Source: Shewanella ulleungensis (GTDB lineage: Bacteria; Pseudomonadota; Gammaproteobacteria; Enterobacterales; Shewanellaceae). From it: 64,000 nucleotides of DNA. The DNA is taken from positions 124,001-188,000 of the forward strand of contig NZ_BMQW01000001.1 of assembly GCF_014648315.1 (NCBI RefSeq), in the 5' to 3' direction. The notes under the pieces were generated by a model that had not been told where the DNA came from, searched no databases, and saw only the letters and a list, made by a program, of their open reading frames with translations. This document shows, one piece after another, positions 47,801 through 55,483 of this stretch (position 1 is the first letter of the stretch; the number at the start of each line of letters is the position of its first letter). The position numbers and the translations under genes were made by a program.

Positions 47801-49090
47801 TAATTGGCTTGGATCACCGCCTTCAAAAAAGATTTCTGGTGCCATAGTTGATACTTTTTCGCATATTTTCTCATCGAATATCACTAGCCATGGCAAAATT
47901 GGCCGCATTGAAGGAACGATTACATTTATTCCATATTGTTTTTTAAAAAATAACTCTTCTATTCGTTGTCGAGAAGCCTCATTTTTGAGTAAATCTGCAA
48001 ACCATTCCGCAGTTAGGTATTCGCGAACGGATCTATGATGAAAACGTACGGTGCCATAAATTGCCTCATCGAAAATGGGACGCGATAATAGAGCTGAACA
48101 CTCAAGAGCGGTCCAATCGTTTAGCACTTTATTTATAGACAAGCCATCAGCTTTACTCTGGCTATCAGGGACAAGGATGATCTGTTTACGAGTCAAAGTA
48201 GAAGCAGAAGCTACTAACTTTGCTCCATTTCGCGTTTTCTCAGTGGATATCGGAATGATTAAATCACGGTTTTGATCAGATTCTCTTAACCTTTGATTGA
48301 TACTATTTTGCATCAGCTCTAAACGGCTGCCTATACGGTTTTCACATAACCAAAAATCTATTATCTCGACTAGATCTTGGGGGCGTTTCGTATGCGTCCA
48401 TGCTTCTGCGCGTTCAAGAGCATCTAAAAACTGTTGGGTATCTAGTACGCCACTAGCCTTGGCGAAATGTTCGATCTGTTTTACTGCTAGATCTTCTAAA
48501 GCAAGAATTGTAAAAGTTGGTTCTTGCTCATCTTGCTGAGAGATATTTTCTTTCTCTTCTGTATTTTCAATGGGTCTAGTATATGGGAGTTGTTTACTGC
48601 AAAGTTCTAAGTCTGTTTTTGGGCGCCAAGCAGATGCTCTCCCTGTAAGTATGATATGAACACGCTGAAATGATAATTTAAGTTTTAGTCCAATTTTCTT
48701 GATGGCTGTATCAAAGTCACGTGGTGAACGTAATTTGGCTTCATCTATGGAATCAAGAAGTAGCCAAGCTTCGTCATTTGAAGATATCCAGTTTTCAAAT
48801 TCATCTAAACTTCCTTCTTCAAATGCTAGTTCGAAATCATCAGCAATATTTTCGAGTCTCATAAAAAAGGCAATTTTACCTTGAGCCCTTAACTGCTGAG
48901 TAATTTGCCGAATTTCTTCTGTTTTCCCTGAGCCTGCTTCTGACAAAATGATGGTGCGATACTTTGAAAGTATGTCACTCCAGATGGTCTTTTCTGCACT
49001 TAATCCAATCCAATCCAAATCTATTCCAGTATCGTCATCACTTTCAGTTAACTTACGGAATGTTCTGTTTAGTTCGATATACATCAGCAT
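44807..49090 (-). CDS. STAND/NACHT-like NTPase with C-terminal PD-(D/E)XK nuclease domain, candidate antiphage protein
   Basis: Protein of about 1,427 residues; strong candidate for a single-gene defence system. N-terminal NTPase: Walker A LSEAGSGKTEE (Lys near residue 56), Walker B AWLLLDSIDEA (near 110-118), and a sensor-like arginine in IILTGRASAW (near 146-155). A middle of long alpha-helical repeats (about 450-1250) resembles the sensor arm of STAND proteins. The C-terminal 110 residues carry the PD-(D/E)XK pattern: Asp in RPDF, then 14 residues, then ELK, followed by a helix with QLCGQYL, as in RecB-like nucleases. In described Avs proteins the nuclease sits at the N-terminus, so this order is reversed. 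The ATG at 49090 gives MLMYIELNRTF; TTG at 49126 or 49165 are alternatives. Transcribed alone. Defence role is inference. Confidence 0.82.
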   Translation of the reverse strand: MLMYIELNRTFRKLTESDDDTGIDLDWIGLSAEKTIWSDILSKYRTIILSEAGSGKTEEIRQITQQLRAQGKIAFFMRLENIADDFELAFEEGSLDEFENWISSNDEAWLLLDSIDEAKLRSPRDFDTAIKKIGLKLKLSFQRVHIILTGRASAWRPKTDLELCSKQLPYTRPIENTEEKENISQQDEQEPTFTILALEDLAVKQIEHFAKASGVLDTQQFLDALERAEAWTHTKRPQDLVEIIDFWLCENRIGSRLELMQNSINQRLRESDQNRDLIIPISTEKTRNGAKLVASASTLTRKQIILVPDSQSKADGLSINKVLNDWTALECSALLSRPIFDEAIYGTVRFHHRSVREYLTAEWFADLLKNEASRQRIEELFFKKQYGINVIVPSMRPILPWLVIFDEKICEKVSTMAPEIFFEGGDPSQLPLITRNQILSRVCNQISNQGSQHSSSDSNAIQRFATPDLSDEIRRLFHLYRSDDEVIWLLMRMVWQGELSSLLPEAIQIAESPTTERYTRTAALRAVFSLGSDIEKNNLRDRYLNESTELKRDILAEFVQSLSNSDINIEWLFACFNKAKAPNENNVDLLKRETTSLVQRCNLPFLAPFIEKATLLFNEPPLGKQEDSKISVKYAWIFEPAAFAVKHLILERNSEALNSSSLSILSMYTHYEREHHLDFDRDNKNNLKQLVQEWPELNLTLFWFLVENKRQELGESKKEGLDHWRRVGTWNSVVGFAINDFESIIEFIASRPLIDDKLIALSLAFELYLQSGRQPEKRRTLKKSVCGNPVLEEKLSNFMCPPKQTEEERKRNKKQRQQEVRWKKQNDSRKQREGIRHAEWYEYLNENIEKLRDNGLKGANNLSNAQLYLYDQLHQLSEDNSSRSESNWQLLVSKFGQSVALAFRDGAVSYWRNNLPILRSEGAPANSTPYITCFGLIGLAIEANEIPLWPSTLTEKDAETAFRYAMHELNGFPFWFEQLFSIFPGLICKLSLEEINYELANENVETESHYLLSRIVWSGKWIWDSLASKLCSAIQSSEPRNLQSLDKILNIIQGSSISNEAITKLATTRVTTSEHVREAYWFAVWTGVNPSEAISEFEDYLKVLSDDATKTTCAMVYVAQLLGTRLSRGTYVRDNFKTPKYLKHLYLLMHQYIKESEDIDRASGGVYSPELRDDAQDGRDKLIRLLCNISGKETFEALLSISDQHPNGNVRSWLKREAKTRAEQDIDLIPWIANDICHFQNEQEKTPRNHNELFELAVMRIRDLKHDLEDGDSSIASILKPIKLETEIRKFIGNWCRDRSRGRYSIPQEEELADAKRPDFRWHSSGIDCPVPMELKLADKWSGPDLFERLEAQLCGQYLRDTRSSRGIFLLVYHGNKQHWERPDTDDKLNFENLIHNLQNHWDDISHRFTNIDEIRVIGIDLTKRTS

Positions 49091-49646
49091 TTGGCCTAGA
49101 CAAAAAGTATTGATTGTATTTGACAACGAATAGCCCTTTCTTTGCAATGGTTTTGATGGAAGCAATTGTAGTTATTTAATATTTTATGAAAAGTTAAGAT
49201 GCTTAGGTTTGTTTCGAGGTGATCATTTGTATTTTCAAATTAAAAGCGATGCGAATTGAATCCATCGGATTAACTACGATACTTTTTCTAATTTATGTCA
49301 GGCTAACTAGATTGACTGCTTTAACTCATTTATGCCCTAAAGTTTGCTAGCACTTGTTTAGTTAATCGAAAACTGACGAACGAGTTACCCTAATAAAACT
49401 CATCTATTTGGCTAATGTTTGGCTCTACCGTAAAGCGACTAAAAATGCATGGGGATACAGTCGTATTTAAATTGAGATGCTTTTGAGTGTTTTTAAACTC
49501 ATTAGTTTGCGCGTTTTTCCGGATGGTGTATTTGATGAAAAGCTGTTAAGTTCATTGCATACAGATAGTTAATTGTGCGCGATTTCATTGGTCTAATGAG
49601 GTAAACGCGCATGCGCACTATACAAACGTTATGTGTTTAAGGATAT
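49091..49646. other. Upstream region of the NTPase and the small membrane gene
   Basis: About 550 AT-rich bases between divergent genes. It holds their promoters and an inverted-repeat-rich stretch (GTGCGC near 49575 and GCGCAC near 49612) just before the small gene. No complete ORF is supported. Confidence 0.5.
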
Positions 49647-49913
49647 ATGAGTATATTTAATCTTTTTATGATCCTATTTATTCCGATAGGAACATATTTC
49701 CTAAACTACTTTAGAAAACGCATGAGTCCATACTCTAAAGCACAAAGGGTTAGCTATTTTATTTTATCTATAAGCATGGGAGCGGGCCCATTTATTTACT
49801 TGCGGTCAATTGAAAGTGAAGGTGGTTTAGGTTCTGCATTGGCTGTAATATTGGTTGGAGTCTCATTTTTTTGGTTTTCTATCGTTGGTGGTAGAGAAGC
49901 AACACAGAACTAA
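49647..49913 (+). CDS. Small two-segment membrane protein, unknown family
   Basis: An 88-residue ORF (MSIFNLFMILFIPIGTYFLNYF..., ending VGGREATQN). Three hydrophobic segments: about 3-18, 33-52 and 62-78, with a basic loop (FRKRMSPYSKAQR) between the first two. AAGGA lies just upstream of the ATG. I recognise no family. It lies in the accessory block, divergent from the NTPase; a small membrane protein here could be an immunity partner or a stray cargo gene. Confidence 0.6.
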   Translation: MSIFNLFMILFIPIGTYFLNYFRKRMSPYSKAQRVSYFILSISMGAGPFIYLRSIESEGGLGSALAVILVGVSFFWFSIVGGREATQN

Positions 49914-50532
49914 TAAATATGGATAAAAAACAGTTGGCTGTTTTCATTCCTCAACATTTTAGCCAACAATTTTTTGCCCATTATTAGGGCGGTTAATCCA
50001 CAGAGATTTTAATCCGAAACTCACGAATTAGGGCTAAAAATCTAACAAACTTCTGTCCATAAATGCGTTAGATCGTTCAATTACAAAGAAGGTTGAATCG
50101 AAGATATCCATACGACGGATGTAATCGCGGCTATGACCTTCGAAAACATGGATGTTTTCGCAGAGCGCCCATGGATGGGTTTACCGCGTGTCATAGAAGT
50201 GATTTCATTGAGTATCGTTGCCCATTGGTAAAACAGAGCCTCCCACAGCAAATCCATTAGCGATGAAAAAATCAGCTCAAATGGCATCGATAAATTAGCG
50301 TGTAAAAATATAAAGCTTATATTTCAACAGCTTAGCTTTTCATGTGTAGTAGTAATAAACCCTATAAATATTCTTGTCCAACTTTGTGGAATGACTAACC
50401 TGAAATTCTTAGATGATGATGGCTTAGTCTATTTACATCAATAGGTTACATTGATACATTTAATACAAGTGAAGTAGATATTTATTCAATAAGCTGAATG
50501 ATAGCCTGTTAACTTCGTGAGGAGACAATAAA
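49914..50532. other. Spacer with first copy of a 166-bp repeat
   Basis: About 620 bases. Contains repeat copy A (50054-50219), then an open frame from about 50234 to 50444 with no canonical start until GGAATG, which reads as a chance or decayed fragment ending FLDDDGLVYLHQ. The last 90 bases lead to the Sel1 gene and include its GAGGAG site. Confidence 0.5.
50054..50219. repeat. Dispersed 166-bp repeat, copy A
   Basis: Matches 51477-51642 over 166 bases without gaps, about nine mismatches (95% identity), nearly all in its first half. It holds two hairpin motifs: GAAAACAT-GG-ATGTTTTC and CCCAT-GG-ATGGG. Same orientation as copy B. Confidence 0.9.
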
Positions 50533-51392
50533 ATCAAAGTTTTAAATATTATTTTATCTTTAGTCATTTTTAGCGCTGTTGTTGAAGCGAACTATAAACC
50601 TCCTGCTGAAGAGTCCAGTCAAGGAAGCACAGCTTCGGTTACTGTTGAGGCTGCTTCCAAGCTGGTAGATATTGATAAATTAAAAGTCTGTGCGGGAACA
50701 AATCCTTATTGTTCATTATCTTTAGGGGTTTTCTATTTATATGAGAAGGGAGTACAGAAAAACTATCAAGCAGCGTTTGAACTTTTTTCTTTTGCTGCAA
50801 AACATGACATTGGTAGTGCACATTTTCATATCGGAATTATGTATAAAGATGGCTTGATAGCCGGTAAGAGTGATTTTATACAAGCATTTAAAGCTTTTTC
50901 TTCTGGAGCTAGTTTAGGAGATCGCCCTTCGCAAATCTTTTTGGCATCAGCATATGAAACTGGAGAAGGCGTTAAGATTAACTTAAAGAAGCTCTTAAGT
51001 GGCATTTGACCGCCGCACAAGATGACGATATAGAACAGCTCAAAGTCTGTGATTATTATATAAATGGTTGGGGAACGAAAATAGACTACAAAAAATCGTT
51101 TGAGTATTGTAGGCGAGCATCTATAAATGGTAATGCGGAAGCAACGCAAAGATTAGCCAATCATTTCTATAGAGGATGGGGCGTTGAGAAAAATATAATG
51201 AAAGCCTATAGTCTCTTAATCGTATCGAAAGAACTAGGTAATACTTCTGTAGATAAATACCTATCTTACATTAAGACGTTGTTGTCAGAAGATGAAATAC
51301 TTAAGTCACAAGTGGAAGTTGAGTTTTGGCTTGAAGAAATAACTATCAATAAATTGCAAAATATCCATCTAAAAAGGACGTCTGGACTTTAG
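50533..51392 (+). pseudogene. Sel1-repeat (SLR) secreted protein, frameshifted and lacking a normal start
   Basis: A tetratricopeptide-like Sel1-repeat protein, broken. The first frame reads from codon ATC (50533), 8 nt after GAGGAG, where ATG would be expected; the sequence KVLNIILSLVIFSAVVEA after it is a normal signal peptide. Sel1 repeats are visible: LGVFYLYEKGVQKNYQAAFELFSFAA, IGIMYKDGLIAGKSDFIQAFKAFSSGA, ASAYETGEGVKINLK. One A is lost near 50985-50987; after adding it back the second frame continues EALKWHLTAAQ... with two more repeats to 51392. Such proteins bind peptides or act in envelope stress, but this copy is probably dead. It lies between the two 166-bp repeats. Confidence 0.75.
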
Positions 51393-51476
51393 AATTAAGC
51401 TTTACTAAATTTTAAAACAGCCATACTTCCTCTAACCCAAACAAGCATGATTAGAGTCATAGTCCTAAAGCATTTT

Positions 51477-51642
51477 TGTCCAAAAATGCGTTAGTTCTTC
51501 CAATTTCAAATAAGGTTGAATCGAAGATAGCTATACGACGGATGTAATCGCTGCTATGACCTTCGAAAACATGGATGTTTTCGCAGAGCGCCCATGGATG
51601 GGTTTACCGCGTGTCATAGAAGTGATTTCATTGAGTATCGTT
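51477..51642. repeat. Dispersed 166-bp repeat, copy B
   Basis: Direct copy of 50054-50219, offset 1,423 bases. Just before its start, GCATTTTT-GTCC-AAAAATGC makes a hairpin that is degenerate in copy A. Confidence 0.9.
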
Positions 51643-51753
51643 ACCTAGCACCTTAATTTAACCTGAGCTAGATAGCTTCTAAAGTAGTGACCTATTTTCG
51701 TTGACCACTCTTGCTCTGGTGCAGGCGAAGCAATAAAAAGCACAAACACCTGG

Positions 51754-51780
51754 GTCCCGGCTTAAAAGTATTACCGGGAC
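51754..51780. repeat. GTCCCGG/CCGGGAC inverted repeat
   Basis: Seven-bp perfect arms with a 13-nt spacer, followed by GACGACGTGAGAGTTGGGACGACG with repeated GGGACGACG. GC-rich relative to its AT-rich surroundings, resembling a dispersed intergenic repeat; I cannot test this here. Confidence 0.4.
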
Positions 51781-51905
51781 GACGTGAGAGTTGGGACGAC
51801 GAGAAAGTAGTAATATTTTGTCCAATAACACGTTATTGTGTAACCCTCCCTTAAAATCAAAAATGCTTTAATTCAACATAAAATCTCAATTTATAAGGAT
51901 GTAAA

Positions 51906-52562
51906 ATGGACGTCGATGTATTCAATAGAACGCACACTAATGACAAAATAATCAGTGGGTCTACTTACAATTTTGTCATTGGCTTAACGCTGATTTGGGG
52001 TTTTGCCATCAATTGGCTTATGGTGCTGAATATTTCAGTTGAATCAATCAGTAGCATTAATCCTATTATTTTCTTTATTGGGTATTTTGCATCGTGCTTT
52101 TTCGGTATTTATCTTTTTAAAAAATCAGAGAAGCCTATTGTGAGCTTTATTGGCTATAACTTTGTGGTGGTACCTTTTGGGCTGATTATTAATCTTGTGG
52201 TGAGTCAATATAATCCCGATATTGTGCAAGAGGCCATTAGGGTTACTGGGATGGTAACGTTTGTGATGATGTTGTTAGGCTCGATGTATCCGGCATTTTT
52301 TAATAAGATAGCGGGCGGGTTAACCATTGCGTTGATTTGTGTGATTGTTGTTGAGCTTATAGAAATATTTATTTTTGATACCCATCACGGTATTTTGGAC
52401 TGGATTGTTGCGCTGATTTTTTGTGGCTATATTGGCTATGACTGGGCACGTGCTAATGCGATCCCTAAAACATTTGATAATGCCGTCGATAGCGCTGCAG
52501 CCCTGTATATGGACATTATCAATTTATTTTTACGTATACTCAGAATTTTGGGGCGAAAGTAG
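51906..52562 (+). CDS. Bax inhibitor-1 (YccA/TMBIM) family membrane protein
   Basis: Integral membrane protein of 218 residues with about seven hydrophobic segments. The C-terminus DWARANAIPKTFDNAVDSAAALYMDIINLFLRILRILGRK matches the BI-1 signature (family end LYLDFINLFL). Family members may be pH-sensitive calcium leak channels or partners of FtsH. AAGGA ribosome site upstream. Right of the repeat region; whether it belongs to the accessory block is unclear. Confidence 0.85.
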   Translation: MDVDVFNRTHTNDKIISGSTYNFVIGLTLIWGFAINWLMVLNISVESISSINPIIFFIGYFASCFFGIYLFKKSEKPIVSFIGYNFVVVPFGLIINLVVSQYNPDIVQEAIRVTGMVTFVMMLLGSMYPAFFNKIAGGLTIALICVIVVELIEIFIFDTHHGILDWIVALIFCGYIGYDWARANAIPKTFDNAVDSAAALYMDIINLFLRILRILGRK

Positions 52563-52773
52563 CTCACAATGAACGATTCATATCTATCGTTTGTGTGCTT
52601 GCTCATATCAGCGTTTAAATGGATGTGATAAGCCCCTAGAACGGTAGTCGCTACTTATTTATACTATTGCAGTTGGCTTATATTTACGCCTTCTGCAGTG
52701 GTATTGCCACGCGTTAACTCATTTTTATAAAGCTGTTCATTTCAATTTTAAGCCCACTTTTAGGTACAACTCT

Positions 52774-53178
52774 ATGGCATTTAATGACTTATTTAGATTG
52801 AGCTCGCATGCGGTGATAACCAATGCTGTAGGGGAGGTTTTGTTATTAAAAGCTAATTACGGTGATAAGCATTGGGGCTTGCCAGGTGGCGGCCTTGACC
52901 CTAATGAAACCATTCATCAGGCATTATTACGAGAATGCCAGGAGGAGTTAGGCTGTGAGGTGAAGGTTAACTATTTATCTGGGGTGTATTTTCACTCTGC
53001 TTATCAATCACAAGCGTTTATTTTTCGTTGTGAGTTAACCAAAGAAGCGGTCATTAACTTAAGTGATGAACACAGCGATTATGCGTTTTTCGCTGTTGCT
53101 GACCTGTCAGCGGTGCAGCAACAACGAATTAACGATTGTCTAGCTTTTAACGGTCAGGTTTTCAGCGCTGCTTTCTAA
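52774..53178 (+). CDS. NUDIX hydrolase
   Basis: Protein of 134 residues with the Nudix box GGLDPNETIHQALLRECQEELGCEV (GX5EX7REUXEEXGU pattern complete). The family hydrolyses nucleoside diphosphates linked to another moiety; substrate unknown. Its 3' end overlaps the convergent oxidoreductase gene by 39 nt. Confidence 0.94.
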   Translation: MAFNDLFRLSSHAVITNAVGEVLLLKANYGDKHWGLPGGGLDPNETIHQALLRECQEELGCEVKVNYLSGVYFHSAYQSQAFIFRCELTKEAVINLSDEHSDYAFFAVADLSAVQQQRINDCLAFNGQVFSAAF

Positions 53179-54162
53179 CGCGGCGTGATGCCAAACGGTT
53201 AACATGTTCATGATATCTTGTGAGTCTTGCAATTGTGCTAATGGTCTTGGTACTGTGTATTGCTTACTGTCTAGAGCAGCTAATAACGCTTCTACTTGGT
53301 AGTAAAACCCATTACCTTTGGCCGTAACGTTCACAATTTCGGCATCTTGCTCATATAACCTAACCGAGAAATGATTACCCTGAGCTTCTGGTAACCAGGG
53401 ATTTGAGGTGAACTCAATACTGCCCAAGCTGCCTAAAATAGTAAATCCGGCGTGTAAGCCATAGTCTTCAGCTGTGTGTAAATGGCATTGCACACCGTTA
53501 GCATAAGTCACAATAGCCGTAGATTCACAAATATTGCCATCTTCTCCACGTCGGCCCGTGGCTTGCAATTGATAATGCTGGCTGATGCTATTGCCAAACT
53601 GTTGCTGCATGACTAACTGCATTAGAGATGCTGGGTAGCAACCAAGATTAAACAGCGCGCCAAGACTGGCAGGATTTACAAATTGGCTGATGGCGGCGCA
53701 ATACTGACCACGAATGCTTTTTACTTCACCAATAATACCAGATGCTAATGTTTGAGATAATTGCTGCATAAATGGATGCGCAAGGTACATTAACCCTTCT
53801 AAAAAGAACACCTTGTTTTGCTGAACAGCATCAAGGCTTGCAATGGTAGATGGCATATCTACTGAGAGAGACTTTTCACATAAAATCGCTTTACCCGCAT
53901 TGGCCGCTTTTATGATGTATTCATGGTGTAGGTGATTAGGCAGAGCAATATAAATAACATCAACTTCAGGGTGATTGATTAACAAATCAAAATCAGTAAA
54001 TTGATGTGGTATTTGATATTGGGTGGCAAACTCAGCCAATGTTGTCGTGTTGCGTCCTGCTACGCCATAAATTGTGCTTTGACCTTGTGCTTTTATTGCA
54101 TCAGCCATGACACCAGAAATAAAGCTGGTGCCTAAAATACCCCAGTTAATGATTTTACTCAT
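53140..54162 (-). CDS. Gfo/Idh/MocA-family NAD(P)-dependent oxidoreductase
   Basis: Protein of 340 residues with an N-terminal Rossmann fold (WGILGTSFISGVMADAIKA, near residue 7) and the family's EKSLS-type motif (ILCEKSLSVDM) plus a C-terminal beta-sheet substrate domain. Substrate, probably a sugar or polyol, is not readable. It forms a two-gene unit with the monooxygenase gene 2 nt upstream and has a divergent LysR regulator. Confidence 0.93.
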   Translation of the reverse strand: MSKIINWGILGTSFISGVMADAIKAQGQSTIYGVAGRNTTTLAEFATQYQIPHQFTDFDLLINHPEVDVIYIALPNHLHHEYIIKAANAGKAILCEKSLSVDMPSTIASLDAVQQNKVFFLEGLMYLAHPFMQQLSQTLASGIIGEVKSIRGQYCAAISQFVNPASLGALFNLGCYPASLMQLVMQQQFGNSISQHYQLQATGRRGEDGNICESTAIVTYANGVQCHLHTAEDYGLHAGFTILGSLGSIEFTSNPWLPEAQGNHFSVRLYEQDAEIVNVTAKGNGFYYQVEALLAALDSKQYTVPRPLAQLQDSQDIMNMLTVWHHAALESSAENLTVKS

Positions 54163-54164
54163 GG

Positions 54165-54479
54165 TTATTCCTCAGTGGCCAGGCGTTGATAGTCGAAGGC
54201 TTGTTTTAGCTCGGTTAATCCAGCGTTAATAAAGGCTTGAGTGTGAGGTGCTGCAAAGTGGGCGTCAAAGGCGGCTTGGTCATCATAACGCTCCCAAAAT
54301 ACAAATTGTTTAGGATTGGTTTTATGTTGAGTTGCCATTGCAAGTGAACAGCCTGGTTCGCTATTCATGTCGGCACAAAATTGGCGGATTGCAGCAAGGC
54401 CTTGTGCTAACGAAACGTTATCTTTAATGTGAATTTCAGCGGTAATAAATATGCCTGCTTGATCTAATTTGTAATCCAT
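54165..54479 (-). CDS. Antibiotic-biosynthesis-monooxygenase (ABM) domain protein
   Basis: Protein of 104 residues with the ABM ferredoxin-like fold: GIFITAEIHIKDNVSLAQGLAAIRQFCADMNSEPGCSLAM and FWERYDDQAAFDAHFAAPHTQAFI. These small enzymes often act as quinol monooxygenases. Operon with the Gfo/Idh/MocA gene. The LysR gene is divergent and may control both. Confidence 0.9.
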   Translation of the reverse strand: MDYKLDQAGIFITAEIHIKDNVSLAQGLAAIRQFCADMNSEPGCSLAMATQHKTNPKQFVFWERYDDQAAFDAHFAAPHTQAFINAGLTELKQAFDYQRLATEE

Positions 54480-54600
54480 AACAACTCCTCAATAATGATG
54501 GCTCATCGTAAACCAGTTTTCGTAGCCGTAACACTAATCGCTGGTGTTTACAGAAAACACTATGGGTTTATAATGGTGGCATAAATGTGTGGGAGTCATT

Positions 54601-55476
54601 ATGGATAAATTAACCGCTATGCAAGTATTTAGCTGCGTAGCAGAGCAGGGCAACTATGCTGCGGCTGCGCATCAATTTAATATCAGCCGTACCATGGTAA
54701 GCAAGCATATTAATCAGTTAGAAGGGTATTTAGGCGTTAAGTTAATTAATCGCACTACTCGCCAACAAGCGTTAAGCGAATCTGGTCATCTCTATTATCT
54801 TGAATGTAAATCCATTTTGGCCGCAATCTCTGCCGCTGAAAACACTTTACAATCCATGACTGGCACCGTCAGTGGTAGCATCAAAATTAACGCTCCCGTG
54901 AGCTTTGGTAATGCAGTACTGGCGCCGATTGTGAATCGTTTTTTATTAGCGTATCCGCAAGTCAATGTTGATTTACGCTTAGACAATAACCTTGTTGACC
55001 CGATGTTAGACAGTGTCGATTTATTGGTTAGGATTGGTGAACTTAGCGACTCAGCCTTGATTGGTCGTCATATTATGAATTATCACATGCAGTTTTGTGC
55101 ATCGACGCAATATTTAGCCCAACACTCAGAGATACGATCGAACGCCGACCTTCGTGACCATCACTGTCTTGGGTTTAGTTACTCAAGCAATGGCTCGCTG
55201 TCTGTGGCGCACCAGCAAATATTTGGCAAGCGTCAGTTTAGGCTGTCGTCAAATAGTGGCGTGGTACTAACTCAAGCTGCCATAGATGGTTTAGGTGTCG
55301 TGTTACAACCAAGTATTGTCGTTAAAGAAGCAATAGATGCTGGCCTCCTGGTTAATATTGCGAGTTTAACTCCGCCTGAGGCCATGCCGATCCATTTATT
55401 ATATAAAGATAAAAATTTGCCGTTAAAAACGCGCTCGTTAATTGAGTACATTGTTAAGCAAATTTTTGAACAATAA
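54601..55476 (+). CDS. LysR-family regulator (CrgA/AaeR-like)
   Basis: Protein of 291 residues. DNA-binding HTH in residues 1-60 (DKLTAMQVFSCVAEQGNYAAAAHQFNISRTMVSKHINQLEGYLGVKLINRTTR). Effector-binding domain from about 90. The ATG at 54601 follows GGGAG by 5 nt; a GTG at 54589 in frame adds four residues only. Divergent from the ABM/oxidoreductase pair, 121 nt away, so likely their regulator. Confidence 0.93.
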   Translation: MDKLTAMQVFSCVAEQGNYAAAAHQFNISRTMVSKHINQLEGYLGVKLINRTTRQQALSESGHLYYLECKSILAAISAAENTLQSMTGTVSGSIKINAPVSFGNAVLAPIVNRFLLAYPQVNVDLRLDNNLVDPMLDSVDLLVRIGELSDSALIGRHIMNYHMQFCASTQYLAQHSEIRSNADLRDHHCLGFSYSSNGSLSVAHQQIFGKRQFRLSSNSGVVLTQAAIDGLGVVLQPSIVVKEAIDAGLLVNIASLTPPEAMPIHLLYKDKNLPLKTRSLIEYIVKQIFEQ

Positions 55477-55483
55477 AGAATAT

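Larger units (their letters stand above)
51393..51905. other. Spacer with second copy of the 166-bp repeat
   Basis: About 510 bases. Contains repeat copy B (51477-51642), a GTCCCGG...CCGGGAC inverted repeat (51754-51780) and the upstream region of the next gene. No supported ORF. Confidence 0.5.

Noticed and set aside
49608..49650. Integron attC-like core (ACAAACGTTATGT) just before the small membrane gene
   Set aside because: No matching upstream RYYYAAC partner, no second site after the gene and no integrase in the window; the resemblance is limited to the last few bases.
50042..50075. ATCTAAC...GTTAGAT at the start of repeat copy A, resembling attC outer arms
   Set aside because: Total length is only about 34 bases, too short for attC, and copy B does not keep the arms.
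50234..50444. Start-less open frame ending FLDDDGLVYLHQ after repeat copy A
   Set aside because: No usable start codon until the last 17 codons and no recognisable family; likely chance or unrecognisable remnant.
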